DNA from: Sphaerosporella brunnea
Taxonomy: Eukaryota > Ascomycota > Pezizomycetes > Pezizales > Pyronemataceae
Direction: 5' to 3'
DNA length: 64,000 nt
NCBI GenBank assembly: GCA_008704415.1
Contig: VXIS01000006.1
Location: 62,001-126,000, forward strand
Part shown: one piece after another, positions 11,829 through 22,355 of the stretch
Position numbering within the stretch: the stretch's first letter is position 1
How the letters are laid out: the number at the start of each line of letters is the position of its first letter
Program-made: the position numbers and the translations under genes
Notes under the pieces: model-generated
The model's input: only the letters and a program-made list of their open reading frames with translations
The model's database searches: none
What the model was told of the DNA's origin: nothing

Positions 11829-12719
11829 AGAGGTGGTTATTGCTTTCTGGAGCGGCACGAGCGTTGGAAAATGGCCTAATGGGGCGTAAAGGTGGCAGAA
11901 GGGGGCCTCAATGTGGCCGAATGCGGCCTGAATCTGCTTCCTTTGTCCTACTTCTTGTTTCCTTGCTTTCTTTCCTTGCTGCAGAGGCGCGGACCCCGCA
12001 ACAGGCCACGTGCCTAGGGGCGGCGGTGATCCTGTATACTACATATGTCATGGCCGCAAGCGGTCGAATACATTATGATTAAAACAAAACAAAGGATATT
12101 TTTTCACGGTGAGGGGGACGGCATGGGGCGCCAGTATCCAGACATGATATTCCCAGCACAGCCAAAGTTCACTATGTTATGTTTACATTATCAAGCCACC
12201 CGTAGCGTTCACCCACAGCCTGCAGTCGTGATTATGAGCTCTACTGCTCACACAAACACATCCGTCGACTATGTCGGCGGTGGTTGCATCCTGAAGGCGG
12301 TATAAACCTTCTTGACGACTTGCCCCATCACCCTTGAGGGTCATGCGGATGGCCGCGTCGGGGGATTCAATCTCGACGCACACAATCGCGTCGATCGCTT
12401 CGGCAGGAGAGATTGTAGGTTCGAAGGTAACCGGTTCGAGTCCAGTGTCACTGCCATCCTTGTCGTCGGTCTGAAACTGGGTTGAATGCAGTGGGGGCAG
12501 AAGCTATGACCGTCGGCCGCATAGTCAGCGGAATGACCGGCCACTGCGGGCTGTGGAAGCATCCAGTGAAGCCAGGTCTTCCTGTTCCACATTTTCAATC
12601 TCCTCCGGCACAGCGCCCTGGGCGATGTGGTGTTGTTGCAGCAGGTTGGGGCTGTACGGCATCTCAGCGGCAGGGGCGACTTGAATAGTGCCGCTGTGGT
12701 GGTTGCTAACACTAACAGG

Positions 12720-13553
12720 CAGGGCGGTCAAAAGTCCGGCCAGTCCGGCTTTGAGTGCGGCCTGAACCGGACTGATTGAAACGGGCTTTTGAAATCTCGG
12801 CCCGTTTGGACCAGGCTTTTCGGATCGAGACCCAGACGCCTACAGGCACCCGCCAGGCCCGGAAATTCCGGGCGCCCGGGGGGCCCGCCAGGCATCTGGG
12901 TTTTTTTGCTTATATACATCAAGAAATATGAAGATTCCAAAGCTACCCGTCCATCTCTGCCGCCCGCTGCTCCAAGTCACTCAGCATACGCTCAACCTGA
13001 TGAATCTTTCAACCCGCCGCGTATACAAGACCTTCCCTCGCCCAGGATTTGAGGCATTCCACGGCTTCGATAACATCGTCTCCCAACGAACCCCGGTGAT
13101 GATGGTCCGTAATAGTGTATCGACCCCTGGGAATTGTTAGTGATGCTTCCATCGACACCAACTTCCAAGGAGACTCTGACCCGCTGAACACACGTTCTGC
13201 TTCAGCAGACATCGCGATTTGTGAGCAAAACGTCAGCATTTCCGCTCCTCCGTGTTCCGACTCTCGTCCGAGTTGTTTTTGGGGTGGATCGAACGGTTTT
13301 TTGATCGCGATCGACGCTTTAGCTGCGGCGGAACGGGCACCGAACGATTGGCGCTTTTAGTGGCCCCGCGTTCGGCACAATCACCGACACGACCTTAATT
13401 CGGGATACCGGGCCCCGACCGGCACCTATCACATATCCAGGTTTTTCCTATGCCGGCCCGAACCTGTCGGGCTTGCCACATCACCGGCCCGACCTGACCC
13501 ACTACGTGGGGCCCCGTTTGACCTGGGGGCCGGCCGGACTATTGACCGCCCTG
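12720..13553 (-). mobile_element. hAT family B element B1 (834 bp)
   Basis: Ends CAGGGCGGTCAAAAGTCCGG (left) and CCGGACTATTGACCGCCCTG (right), imperfect inverted repeats. The flanking 8-bp duplication is CTAACAGG at 12712-12719 and CTAACTGG at 13554-13561 (7 of 8). Subterminal blocks rich in CCGG and CGGGC recur in all B copies. Inside, on the minus strand, is only the transposase C-terminal end, so the element lies reversed relative to B2 and is a deletion derivative. Confidence 0.85.
12940..13239 (-). pseudogene. hAT-B transposase C-terminal (dimerisation) fragment
   Basis: Minus-strand sequence reads MSAEAERVFSG, then after a presumed intron or insertion RGRYTITD..RGSLGDDVIEAVECLKSWAREGLVY, then a tail QVERMLSDLEQRAAEMDG and stop at about 12940. 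SAEAERVFS and (V/I)ECLKSW are hallmarks of the hAT C-terminal dimerisation region. One stop separates body and tail. The catalytic and zinc-finger parts are absent. The same tail recurs in B3, B4 and B5. Confidence 0.7.
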
Positions 13554-14068
13554 CTAACTGGCGTCGTCCTGAAACGTTCACAGCTGACTCGGGTAGATGC
13601 CCCCGGCGATCTTCCAAGCGCATTTTGTGCTGCGGCGACTCCGCTTAAACGTGCAAAGCCGCAACCCCAAACCCTCTCTGCAAGCTCACTGTGAACCCTT
13701 ACGTCGCGTAAGGGGTCACGAAGAGCGTAAGAAGCTGTGAAGTTGAAGAAGTGTATTAAGGATGATGGAGAGTTAAGCTCTCGGTAGCAAGCAACTAAAT
13801 AGCATCCTTCACAAGCGAAGCTTAATCATCTCCGCTTAGTCACCCACAGCGTGACACACACTCTAACAAGACTGTCACGGTGCGCGGTGATAACACGGCA
13901 GGCGCAAACGCGTTGAAAAACGGGTTTCCGAATGCGACTGAGCTGGTTGCGACAGCTTTGCCCTTGCCTTTAGCATCGTAAAGCACATTATCGTCCGTTT
14001 TGTCCTCCGGATCGTTTTGCGGGGAGTTGGCTGACGCTTCCGATACGGTGTATCCGGCCGTGCGAGGC

Positions 14069-14638
14069 TCAATAGCATATGCAGGTGAAATGATATCTTT
14101 TAAAGATGACGGAGAGGGCTTTACACCAGTGAGGCAGGATTGATCGGCTTACTGGACAGTCTGGACTACCAGTAACTACGAGAGCACATCCCAAGGATGC
14201 GCTGGGAACACGCCCAGAAGACGAACAGTGCGGCTGTGCTGCAGTCACCAGATCCGTCGCCCGCGACGGCCCGCGCACAACCCGCTCACGGCGCCCCTTT
14301 GGCATTCGCTCTTCCTTGGTTCTCTTGCGCTCGGCGGCTCGTTGGGCAGCTGAAAGTTCCATCGGAGCCGGACCGTAGTTTCCACTGTTGGAGTTTGTGG
14401 GGTGATTGGCCGTGACCGCAGGGGTGGTAGTAGGGGGACGAGGGGCGCTGCGCTGGTTGACGGTGCAGCCGGGGGTGCTGCAACATGTGGCTGCGCTGAC
14501 CTGAGTGGCTGCGATCACTGTGCGCTGCCGTGTGGCGTTCAATCGCCCAGCGATTCTTGCGGTGCTGAAACCGTTGGCAGTGCCAGCTGGGACTGCCGCG
14601 CTCCCGCTACTGCCGCGTGAGACGAAAATGTAGTGCAA
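14069..14638 (-). pseudogene. gag-like relic of a Ty3/gypsy retrotransposon
   Basis: A 189-codon frame with the block NYGPAPMELSAAQRAAERKR, typical of the linker before the zinc knuckle in fungal Ty3/gypsy Gag proteins (x-x-P-M-D/E-L-S-A-A). The upstream part is Ala/Thr-rich. The expected CCHC knuckle downstream is not readable in any frame, so the copy is decayed. No LTR or pol seen next to it. A perfect small hairpin (CCCTTACG-TCG-CGTAAGGG, 13696-13714) lies downstream. Confidence 0.45.
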
Positions 14639-14678
14639 GGAACCGTCTGCTTGTGGAAGGTCATCTGGTCTCAGTATG

Positions 14679-15509
14679 CTATGTGAAATCCCAAGTCAAT
14701 ACACCATAATCCCTTGATGGCCAAAACGGGAGTCCTTTCTTCCCAGGTTTGCGCACGCTCTCCCCGTTACGAGCTGCGGAACAACCGATATAAACGAGCG
14801 CGAAAAGAAAGTAACAAAACAAACGTAAGCTTCGTTGCAAGAGCATCCCACGCCAAAATAGCCGTGTAAAAGCGCGATGCGGCCGTGCCGATAGGACCAA
14901 ACGTTTTGGCTCCGACAGTGAGTAAGAACCCCCAATATCTCTTGATGGATCGCCAGGGAGCTCCTCTCTCGTGTACGGACCGGCTGCTGCTGCTTCACTG
15001 ACCCAGCTTACGAACTCCTCTGGCAGAGCGTCCAGTGGAACCTGCTCTACGGGCGTCCGTAGTACCAGCTCGTCACCCGTGGAGACGTCCCTCAACGGTG
15101 GTGATCCATGCACTTCGTGGAGGTCCCAAACCCCCTCGAGCATAGAGGGAGCCCAGATCACATAATCCGTCTGTTGCGTCGTTGCGATAGTTGGCATGGT
15201 CGTGGTGGTGATTTGCGAATGCACACCTGGGCCAATGGGAGATTCGGGTGACGTTCCCGAAGACCAGAACGCTCGGCTGTCTATTCCTTCCAGCAGATCT
15301 GCAGAGGGAATGTCGAGGGGATCGAGAAAGGACAACTTCTTCTTCGGTGAATTGATGTCCTCGTCAAGCCTTTTAGTCCTTTTCTATTGTTAGAAAACTC
15401 TCCAGGCTGGTTTGCAGTTCCAGTTTCAATTCCAATTTACAACGCACTGAGAGTTTAGCCTTTTCTGCTGGCGATAGGCTTTGATGCGAGCTCGACGGCA
15501 TTTGGCCAT
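14679..15509 (-). CDS. hypothetical two-exon gene
   Basis: Start ATG at 15509, exon 1 15441-15509 (23 codons, basic: MAKCRRARIKAYRQQKR), intron 15384-15440 (57 bp, GTAAAT...CTAAC-AATAG, a good fungal branch/acceptor pair), exon 2 14679-15383 in phase. Predicted 257 aa. The start has an A/C-rich leader ending CCAACAAG-ATG. The protein has a basic N-terminus, an acidic/Pro-rich middle and a hydrophobic stretch (about residues 205-225, FCYFLFALVYIGC) near the end. No family recognised; the basic start resembles DNA-binding proteins but is not a bZIP signature. TATATATAG on this strand at 15761-15769 is about 250 bp upstream. The last 80 residues could be misread intron or UTR. Confidence 0.5.
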
Positions 15510-15857
15510 CTTCTTGTTGGTGTAGGTGTGGGAAATGCAAGTACGTAAGTTGAGAGAATGGAATTATGGGTTTGTTCAGTTACCCAGGTCCGTTGCAGCA
15601 TCGGTGGACGGAGAGAGGGAGAAATGAGAGCCGCGAGCGGCTAGTAGCGCTGTAGGTGTTTAACGGGGACGTGCGATATGGTGGTTGTGGTGGTTATTTG
15701 TGTGTTGTGGGTAGTCGGTGTGAGTCGTGATGATGCGTTGTAGGAAGGTGAGCAGGGAGGTATATATAGTCCCCCCCACGCTTGTACCTGTGCCAGTTTG
15801 TTGTACCCAATGCGGTAGAAGAGAAAGGAGGTAATTACATTGCGGGATGCGAACATG

Positions 15858-15874
15858 CGTGTGGTGACCACACG
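15858..15874. other. palindrome CGTGTGGTGACCACACG
   Basis: A 17-bp near-perfect palindrome centred on GTGGTGACCAC. The same core with similar left flank (GGGATG...GAACAT) occurs at 43061-43077. It lies upstream of the two-exon gene at 14.7-15.5 kb. It could be a protein-binding site or part of a dispersed repeat; the sequence alone cannot decide. Confidence 0.4.
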
Positions 15875-15935
15875 GCCAGCCGTGAGAAGTCCAGGTGCAC
15901 ACAATTTTTAATCGCGTAGAATAACGGCGCACCAT

Positions 15936-17299
15936 ATGTGTTATGATCGCGCTGACCCACTGCGTAGCACTCGGGCAATGGTAGGGTAAAGTTTCTGTGT
16001 TTCGCTCAACTGTTCTATGTTATATTGGATCCTGAGCGGGTAGCAGTTTACCCTTGTGGTACCGGAGCGGGTTGGAAACATTTCTTTCCAGCTCAGCGGA
16101 TATATGGACTTGACCCCCTGCCGCCCATTTGCTGACCTAAGCGCAGACCGGAACTGTGCGGCATCGCAAAACGGGGTGGAGGTATAACTGTTGCCAAGGG
16201 TTGTTTGGTGTGCAGAGACAGACTTTCGCTCACCCTCGACCTAGACTGGCTGATGCGTGGTTGACTACAGGCTCTATAGCTAACCTCGAGACGCCACAAA
16301 ATCACAATATTCCCGTGCTATAGCGCAAAGCTCCGATAGGTTGCGACGCCGCTAGGGCGATGCTCCTGCACTCTCCACAAACACGCCGAGTGCAAATTAC
16401 ACATACGATCCGGCAGTGATGCATGAAGAATCAGGACGCCAGATATAGGAATACGTACCTCTAATATGGAGCCGTAATCTATTGCCAGCCGCGTGTATAG
16501 TGTATAATGTCTGCCATCAAGTCGGCGTCACAAATCTCGGGTATTATAGGCGGGAAAGCATAAGTCACCTCAGCACCTGATCTTCGGTATTCATTGTTTG
16601 CCATTTCCCTGTGGCGTGCGTCTTCTTTGCACGCTGACTCATCTTGCGATTGAGTCTGGATGACAGCAAGATGTTCCCGCCGCGTTGTTGGAACTGGCTT
16701 TCTAGGCGAGAATACAAACCGTGATAGAACTATGGTATCACCGAGTGGTGCATATAACCGCGCTTCAATAAGTAATGATACAATCGCTGTTGCCACCCCC
16801 ACCTCCAAGCCTCAAGCATCGCAACCTCGCTTAGGCTCGACACCTACTTTCTACACCCGTTCTCCGCCAACCATGAGTTTTGCGCAAATGAGCCTGGACT
16901 CTGAGGAACCTTTGCCGGATGATAAGAGAAGCGAAATCGGCGATAGCTGGTGAGGATATTGACCAGCTGTAACCGGGGAGTATTGGCCGCCTGATTGGTT
17001 GGAGGAAATCCTTCCCACCATTAACGCCAGCTGCCGATGAGTATGCGGTATATACTGCTGCGAGCCGCAGCGGGTATACATCGCGCCTCACTGTCCACCC
17101 CCTCGCCTACCTGCACAGCACCTAACCTTGCGCCCAAGGCCATGGTGATATCCTATAAACCAGCGTCGATAGTATCGGGCTTGGCCGGGATGCCGGGTTT
17201 CCTGACCAACGAGGGGGCATGCATATTGCTCAGTTCTGAGAAACGACCTCAATACTCCCTATACAGATACCCATCGCGTGGAAGACAGCCAGCGCAGTG
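15936..17299. other. no gene recognised
   Basis: About 1.4 kb of decayed sequence. Short open frames at 16479-16808 (minus) and 16660-16953 (plus) overlap on opposite strands; neither shows a domain or splice structure. Confidence 0.3.
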
Positions 17300-17580
17300 G
17301 GGTGGTGTGTTTGCCCAGCCGGATCCGGCTCTGGACCATTGGCGTACGGTCGTCTAGCCCAAATGGAGGCTTACTGGTGAGGTGACAGCTACCAGACCTC
17401 CAAGGAAGTTTTCGATGCAGAGGTGGACGCGCTGTTCCATGCTGTTCGGCGCTTCAACGATTTCTAGGACCACGAACAGCAGCATACCATCTTCTCGGAT
17501 ACACCGCCTCCGTGGCCAAATAGCCAGACGATTCCATTGGATCTGCCCGTGGGTGGGTCGCTGCATCATCCAGTAAGGCC
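17300..17580 (+). pseudogene. LINE RNase H scrap
   Basis: The plus strand reads AQMEAYW-stop-GDSYQTSKEVFDAEVDAL followed by HAVRRFND, a stop, then QQHTIFSDT. Aromatic/Gly pieces followed by (V/A)FDAE(V/L)xAL and (I/V)FSD match the two middle blocks of the RNase H domain of Tad-type LINEs, including its catalytic Glu and second Asp. Two in-frame stops make it dead. No RT sequence is recognisable next to it. Confidence 0.5.
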
Positions 17581-17599
17581 GCAACATAAACGGTGGAGG

Positions 17600-19535
17600 G
17601 GGTTTCCCTCCCTCTTGTCCGGCAGCAGCAGGGACACTCCCAAATTGGGCACGCAGTGTCCTCCCCTTTTTTGTGATTGGCGAACATGGCCCAAGGCCTC
17701 CGAATGTTGCAGGAACTGTATCATTGTATCCTCCAAACCACCAGCCTTCCCGTCGGAGAAATAGCGTGCCTGCTTCTGTGTTGTTGCATCACGATAGTCC
17801 TATGCGTGCCATCCTGCCGTTCTCGGCGGGTAATAAGGTCGTTTCTGTTGACCGGAAGAAGGGTGGATGTGGAGGATACCGAACCGGACGGGGAAATCGA
17901 GCAGCACGTGTCATCAGGTCCTGGTGGCCATGGGTGTGTTTTATGTGGCGCGGTTGTTGCTTTCTTTGATAGTTACCGTTACACCTTTCCGTGTTTCGTG
18001 ATGCGACTGGTATCTGGGGCCCGACGTTTGAACTACGTGTTCCGATGGTAATGCGGCGGGAAGACCAAGAATGGTGATTACATGAGTCCGCCATAATCTT
18101 TAGAATGAACGTTCTTCGATTCAAACACACAGCGTGGATATTGTTTGACGACATCATGACATTTCGACGCTGCCAGTGACCACCCGCCCGCACAACCACC
18201 AGGTGCAAGCCCTCTTGAACGCCGACAGACAGACAACTAAATTGAAAGATACACGTCGGGATCTGAACCAACAGCTCGCGGATACGATCGAGCAGGATCG
18301 AGTATATCATCCAAGCTTCGGGTACACTCCTCTCGCCGTGCATACAGTCAAATTGATAACTGAATCCTTGCCTCCCGTTAAGTCGCACCGCAAACGAAAA
18401 GCAGCCTATTCCCGTCCCGATCCCAGGCGCCCCGGAAACATGGTCTCTTGGTTATCTTGGAACGGCCCCGGGCGCGGCGGCCTAGACGCCTAGAGGCGAT
18501 GCGTGCGAGACGGCGGGGGGACGAGGGGGCTGGGCAGTCACGTTTCGAGCGCACTACGGCACAGGATACCAGTGTGCCGAGATACCGACGTTGTGTGAGT
18601 AACGCTACTGGCAAATAACAAGTGATTCCCAGACTGCAACATGCGCTACTCATTACCGCCCGTGCCTCCTTGCGTGACCACACCAATGACGTTCGTGTAA
18701 GACAGGCTGTTGCATTGGCAATGTGTGACGCCTGGGCTGGAAGACTACCGTAAAAATGTCTCCATCTCAACCCGCAACTGACACGACCATGTACTTGTTG
18801 GTGCGACGTGGGATTGTGTTTAAGGCTGTGTATGGCACGCACGCGGCTGCAGATCTGCGTAAACTGCTCCAGGTGACACACAGCGAGAGAGATTATGCGT
18901 GTTGGTACACATCTGGGAGTGCGACGTACGAGATGACTGCAGCATGTACTTTTGGCCAACACCGGGATGCTGCGGGAAGCAAGTGAAACTCAATACGTGA
19001 GCCCTACCAAGACTTGCCACTCCAACACAATTCTGCACACATGGCTCGGATCGCCAGTTGTTGCCTGCAATTGCAGACTCTGGTGTCGCTTCGGCACTGG
19101 GTCAGTGCATAACCGAACGCGTCTTCCTTGACACATTGTGACTCTCTTCGCAAGCAACGTCATCGGCGCAAGAAAATGACGCGCACACCGGCACCCAACA
19201 ACCACCTCTGGCAACTACACATTTTCCTGCAAGGCCTTCGTCTCAAGCCAATGCAAAACTGCAACCGTGGGTGCTGTCGGTTCGGGGCTGCGGGGGATAG
19301 CTGTCCGAGTTATATATCCCCCACATTCTAACCTATCCGTTTGCCATATTTTTAATTCCTTTTATCCTTGTCACCCGATGCCTCTTTCTGCAGCATGCTG
19401 ATCCTTTCCGGTGACGTTACCCACAGACTGTGCCCCGGCGTTCACGGGGGTGTTTTGGGAAAAGAATAATGTGCTTGACTGAGCGATGGCTAAATCTTGT
19501 TGCCTCCGGCACGTCTGAGTCAACAAGTGAGGAAA
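17600..19535. other. no gene recognised
   Basis: About 1.9 kb with overlapping open frames on both strands (17789-18388 minus, 18378-18962 minus, 17677-18051 plus) that lack motifs or consistent phase. Nothing supportable. Confidence 0.3.
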
Positions 19536-19539
19536 TTGC

Positions 19540-20045
19540 AGGTTAGCAGGGGATACGTTTTGTTCTCAAAGGGGCAGAGGGGGCCGCAATGGATGTTCGA
19601 TTCGGAGTCTTGTCGAAGTATGTGCAGTGGAGGTTGTCGGCGGACGGCTTTCGTATCTTCCGTGGTGCAAGATCGACGGCTGTAAACGTGTTCACCCGTC
19701 CCTTGCCATCACATCAACATGTCCCTATTGCTGCAAAAGGGAGTTAGCACTGCACAAAAACAGCGGGTGCAGGGGGGTGGTCGCAATGGATGTCGGAGTA
19801 TGTGCACTGGATGTTTTCAGCGGTCGGCTTTCATATCGTACGTGGTTCAAGACCAGCATCTGGAGACATTTCCGCACCTCCCGTGTGATCATGTCAACAG
19901 TTCCCAATTCCAGCAAAAGGAAGTTAGCATGTTCGCATTCGGAGATATGGCGAGGTTTGTGCTGTGGATATTGTCGGCGGACGGTATTCGTGTGGTCCGG
20001 TGCACGAACAGCGGCTGGCGCCGTCTGCGCACCTCCCAGAGGCCT
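19540..20045. repeat. diverged ~180-200 bp tandem repeat, about 3 units
   Basis: Units begin near 19540, 19741 and 19920, each with GTTAGCA near its start. Shared blocks are GTATGTGCA/C-TGGA, CGGC/GGACGGCTTTCGTATC, a CCATCACATCAACA/GATCATGTCAACA block and GCAAAAGG at the unit end. Similarity is moderate, so the array is old. No clear coding role: the repeats stay open in some frames only because few stops occur. Confidence 0.6.
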
Positions 20046-20145
20046 GGGGGAAGCTGCACGCTTGATATCGGCAAGGTGACCGTTCGGCACACGCCGCGCA
20101 GACCCGGTAGACATCCCGTCCTCCGGTACCCCCAACTTTCACCGT

Positions 20146-20987
20146 CTAGGCACCGCACTGAGGACACTTCGAAGCGCCACCAGTAGCCGCACCACGCGGT
20201 CCTCCCTTCCACTTCCTCCGGTTCGCCTCCGCCTCTCTCCTCTTGTGCTCTGCCTCCCGCGCCCGGTTCTTCTTCTGCAGCCCCCCGATCTGCTCCTCCA
20301 GCGCCTCGATCTTGGCGTGTTGCGCCTCGCCGCGCGCCTCCATGGTATCCCGATCCGGCAGTATGCCCACCCTTTCCGTCTTCCACGCGCAATCCTCTCG
20401 GTATTTAATAGGATCTCTCAGGAGATCGTCGCGGTGCGCGCAAACCGTCCTCCTCGTCTCCTGGCAAGCCGCCAACGATTGGTGATTCGCAAACGCGGTC
20501 GCCACCTGAGCCTGCCTCCGCCTCTTGCCATGTGCCGTCGGCGCTCGCCAGGTAGGTGGACCCTGCCTTCAGCGTGATAGCGGCGGCCTCCACGCGATTG
20601 CTGGCTCGGCTCAGGACCTGGCGGCTGGTGTTGCGTCCGATTGACGGCGGCCAGGATTTGCTGCATCATTCCCTGCACCTCCCCGCGAGTCACACCAACG
20701 GCGGCTGCTGGGAGTAGCTGCGGGAAGGGGGGGTCTACGCTCTGGGTGGCGGCATCGTGCGTTGGCGGTGCATCCAATAGGTCGGCGAGTCCTTTATCGT
20801 CGGGCGCAGTGTGAACGGCCGCTAGATCAATGTCCTCGTTCTCTAGTGCCGCAGCCACAGCCGGGGCCCTGCGCATGGCTTTGGGCAATACAATCGTCAC
20901 GTCATCCTCCTGAGGCGCAGAAGCATCGGCAGCGGGCCAAGAGGCCAGCCACTTGGCCTTTGTGTTGAATAACGATGCCGGGCGCAT
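20146..20987 (-). pseudogene. unknown coiled-coil protein, frameshifted
   Basis: Three overlapping minus-strand frames join into one likely protein. The N-terminal part (20987 down to about 20600) is Ala/Asp-rich with TRGEVQGMMQQILAAVN. A short middle (about 20600-20500) has NRVEAAAITLKAGSTYLAS. The C-terminal part (20505-20146) has a charged coiled coil (HAKIEALEEQIGGLQKKNRA) and ends SKCPQCGA. One-base shifts near 20600 and 20500 break it. I do not recognise the family. Similar coiled-coil-plus-Cys proteins exist in fungal repeats, so it may be element-encoded. Confidence 0.4.
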
Positions 20988-21060
20988 AACCTGTTGAATA
21001 ACGAGGCCGGGCTCATAACCTGTTGAATAACGAGGCCGGGCTCATAACCTGTTGAGAGAA
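20963..21060. repeat. 29-bp tandem repeat, 3.3 copies
   Basis: Unit starts TGTTGAATAACGAGGCCGGG at 20963, 20992 and 21021, with a partial copy at 21050. Copies 2 and 3 are identical and copy 1 differs at two positions, so the array is recent. It overlaps the 5' end of the minus-strand pseudogene. Confidence 0.85.
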
Positions 21061-21537
21061 AAGATTGATTGTTATTGCTGACTCCCCGGAGCGGGAGCTT
21101 CGGGGGGTTGATATACATAAGTCGGCCAAACGCCCCGTGGGCAAAACAACAGGAAAAGGACAACTATCGAACTACGGAAAACGGAAACGACGGAATCAAG
21201 ACATCCGGACCCACGGTCTCCACTCGAAAATCCTTTTGCAACACTTCTGGAGCGATGCCTTCGATCACTTGTTGATGACGGCGTATACAGACAGGCACCG
21301 CTCATTGAGTGAATATAGGCACGGACAATGTGTGTACACGTTCGTTCCATTTCTGTGCGCATGTCAGCTTGCTGCTATCTTCAGGCGGTCACGGGGGGTC
21401 TTACGCCAGCATACACAAAGTCAATTTTTGCGGAGCATTGTCCGCCAGCGTGGGCTTAAAGTAAGTATTGATTTCATGCCACCCGTTTTGGTGCATCGCC
21501 TTCACCAATGGCTTGTGCAGTGCATATTCGTCCATCT
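21061..21537. other. no gene recognised
   Basis: About 480 bp upstream of hAT element A2 with open but featureless frames. Confidence 0.3.
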
Positions 21538-21545
21538 GCTCTACA

Positions 21546-22347
21546 TAGTGCTGTGAACGGGTCGGGGCGCCCCGACGGACCCCGATCCACCCCGCCGCGC
21601 CCCGGTCGCCCCGTCGACAACCCGGCCACCCCGTCGCTGCCCCGGCTACCCCATCGGCACCCCGGGTACCCCGTCAGACCTCGACCACGTCGAGGGCTCG
21701 GAAAGCCGATTGGCGACCTCCTGCGGAATCAATGTCAGCGGAGGTTTGGGCCGACCGCTTCCAGTCTAACTCTCTTCTCTGGTGGCGTGAGAGCGGCCAA
21801 TACCTATTTCCACGCCTCGCATTGATGGCAAAAGACTATTTCTCAGCCCAAGGTAAGTAAGTGATCGTGACCTCTGGTTTGCGCTCCCAGGCTAAGCTAC
21901 ATCACTTCAGCATCAACGGCACCGTCTGAACGAGCCTTTTCATCTGCCGGGAACGCCCAAGGCCCACATCAGGCCGCTCTGTCTCAGGAAACCCTTCAAG
22001 CGCTTGTCACGCTTCGAGCTTGGTGGAAACCAGGTGTCTTGGGATTTGATTCAGTGTTGGAAATGTACCGGCAGTACTTGGAGGGAGGGGGAACACCGGC
22101 CCTTGAGGAGGAGTAGAATTTGACCGTGGATTTGTAACGTAATGCCATGTTCTTCAATATTAAGTGTTATGGCCGTCGATGCCCTACCTAAACCAGTCTC
22201 CCCTTGCCGCCGCCGCGGTGTCCCCCGTCGCACCCCGATCCACCCCGCCCAACCCCGATCCACCCCGTCGCGCCCCGCCTTGCCCCGACCTACCCCGTCG
22301 CGCCCCGCCCGCCCGCGCCCCGACCCGTCGCCCCGTTCACAGCACTA
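21546..22347 (+). mobile_element. hAT family A element A2 (802 bp) with transposase 3' end
   Basis: Perfect terminal repeat TAGTGCTGTGAACGGG at both ends (inverted) and an exact 8-bp duplication GCTCTACA at 21538-21545 and 22348-22355. C-rich subterminal arrays (about 21560-21690 and 22200-22340) match those of A1, A3 and A4. Between them lie the last two exons of a hAT transposase. It is a deletion derivative of an autonomous family A element and shows what that element encoded. Confidence 0.92.
21735..22116 (+). pseudogene. hAT-A transposase, last two exons
   Basis: The exon to 21852 reads NSLLWWRESGQYLFPRLALM then AKDYFSAQ. The intron is 21853-21910 (58 bp, GTAAGT...GCTAAGC...CTTCAG). The last exon 21911-22116 continues in phase with ASTAPSERAFSSAGNAQGPH, LQALVTLRAWW and a stop after EEE. 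W-W-x(6,8)-(Y/F)P-x-LA and PSERxFSSAG are the classic hAT C-terminal dimerisation blocks. The splice junction restores the phase exactly (G|CA codon). The zinc-finger N-terminus and catalytic Asp residues are deleted, so it is not an active transposase, though the exons themselves are undamaged. Confidence 0.8.
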
Positions 22348-22355
22348 GCTCTACA

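Larger units (their letters stand above)
12183..13830 (-). pseudogene. unknown reading frame split by hAT element B1
   Basis: On the minus strand a frame stays open from about 13830 to the right edge of B1 (13554), and the same frame continues on the other side (12719 to a TGA at 12525). If B1 and one copy of its 8-bp duplication are ignored, the phase is kept, giving roughly 150 open codons (…VSCERFRTTPVSVSNHHSGT…). Past two stops the frame resumes to 12183 with PDAAIRMTLKGD and DIVDGCVCV. No family recognised. It could be part of the same old retroelement as the gag-like relic just upstream. Confidence 0.4.

Noticed and set aside
12438..12452. B-box-like GGTTCGAGTCC
   Set aside because: No A-box at the right distance and no cloverleaf; it lies in a minus-strand open frame.
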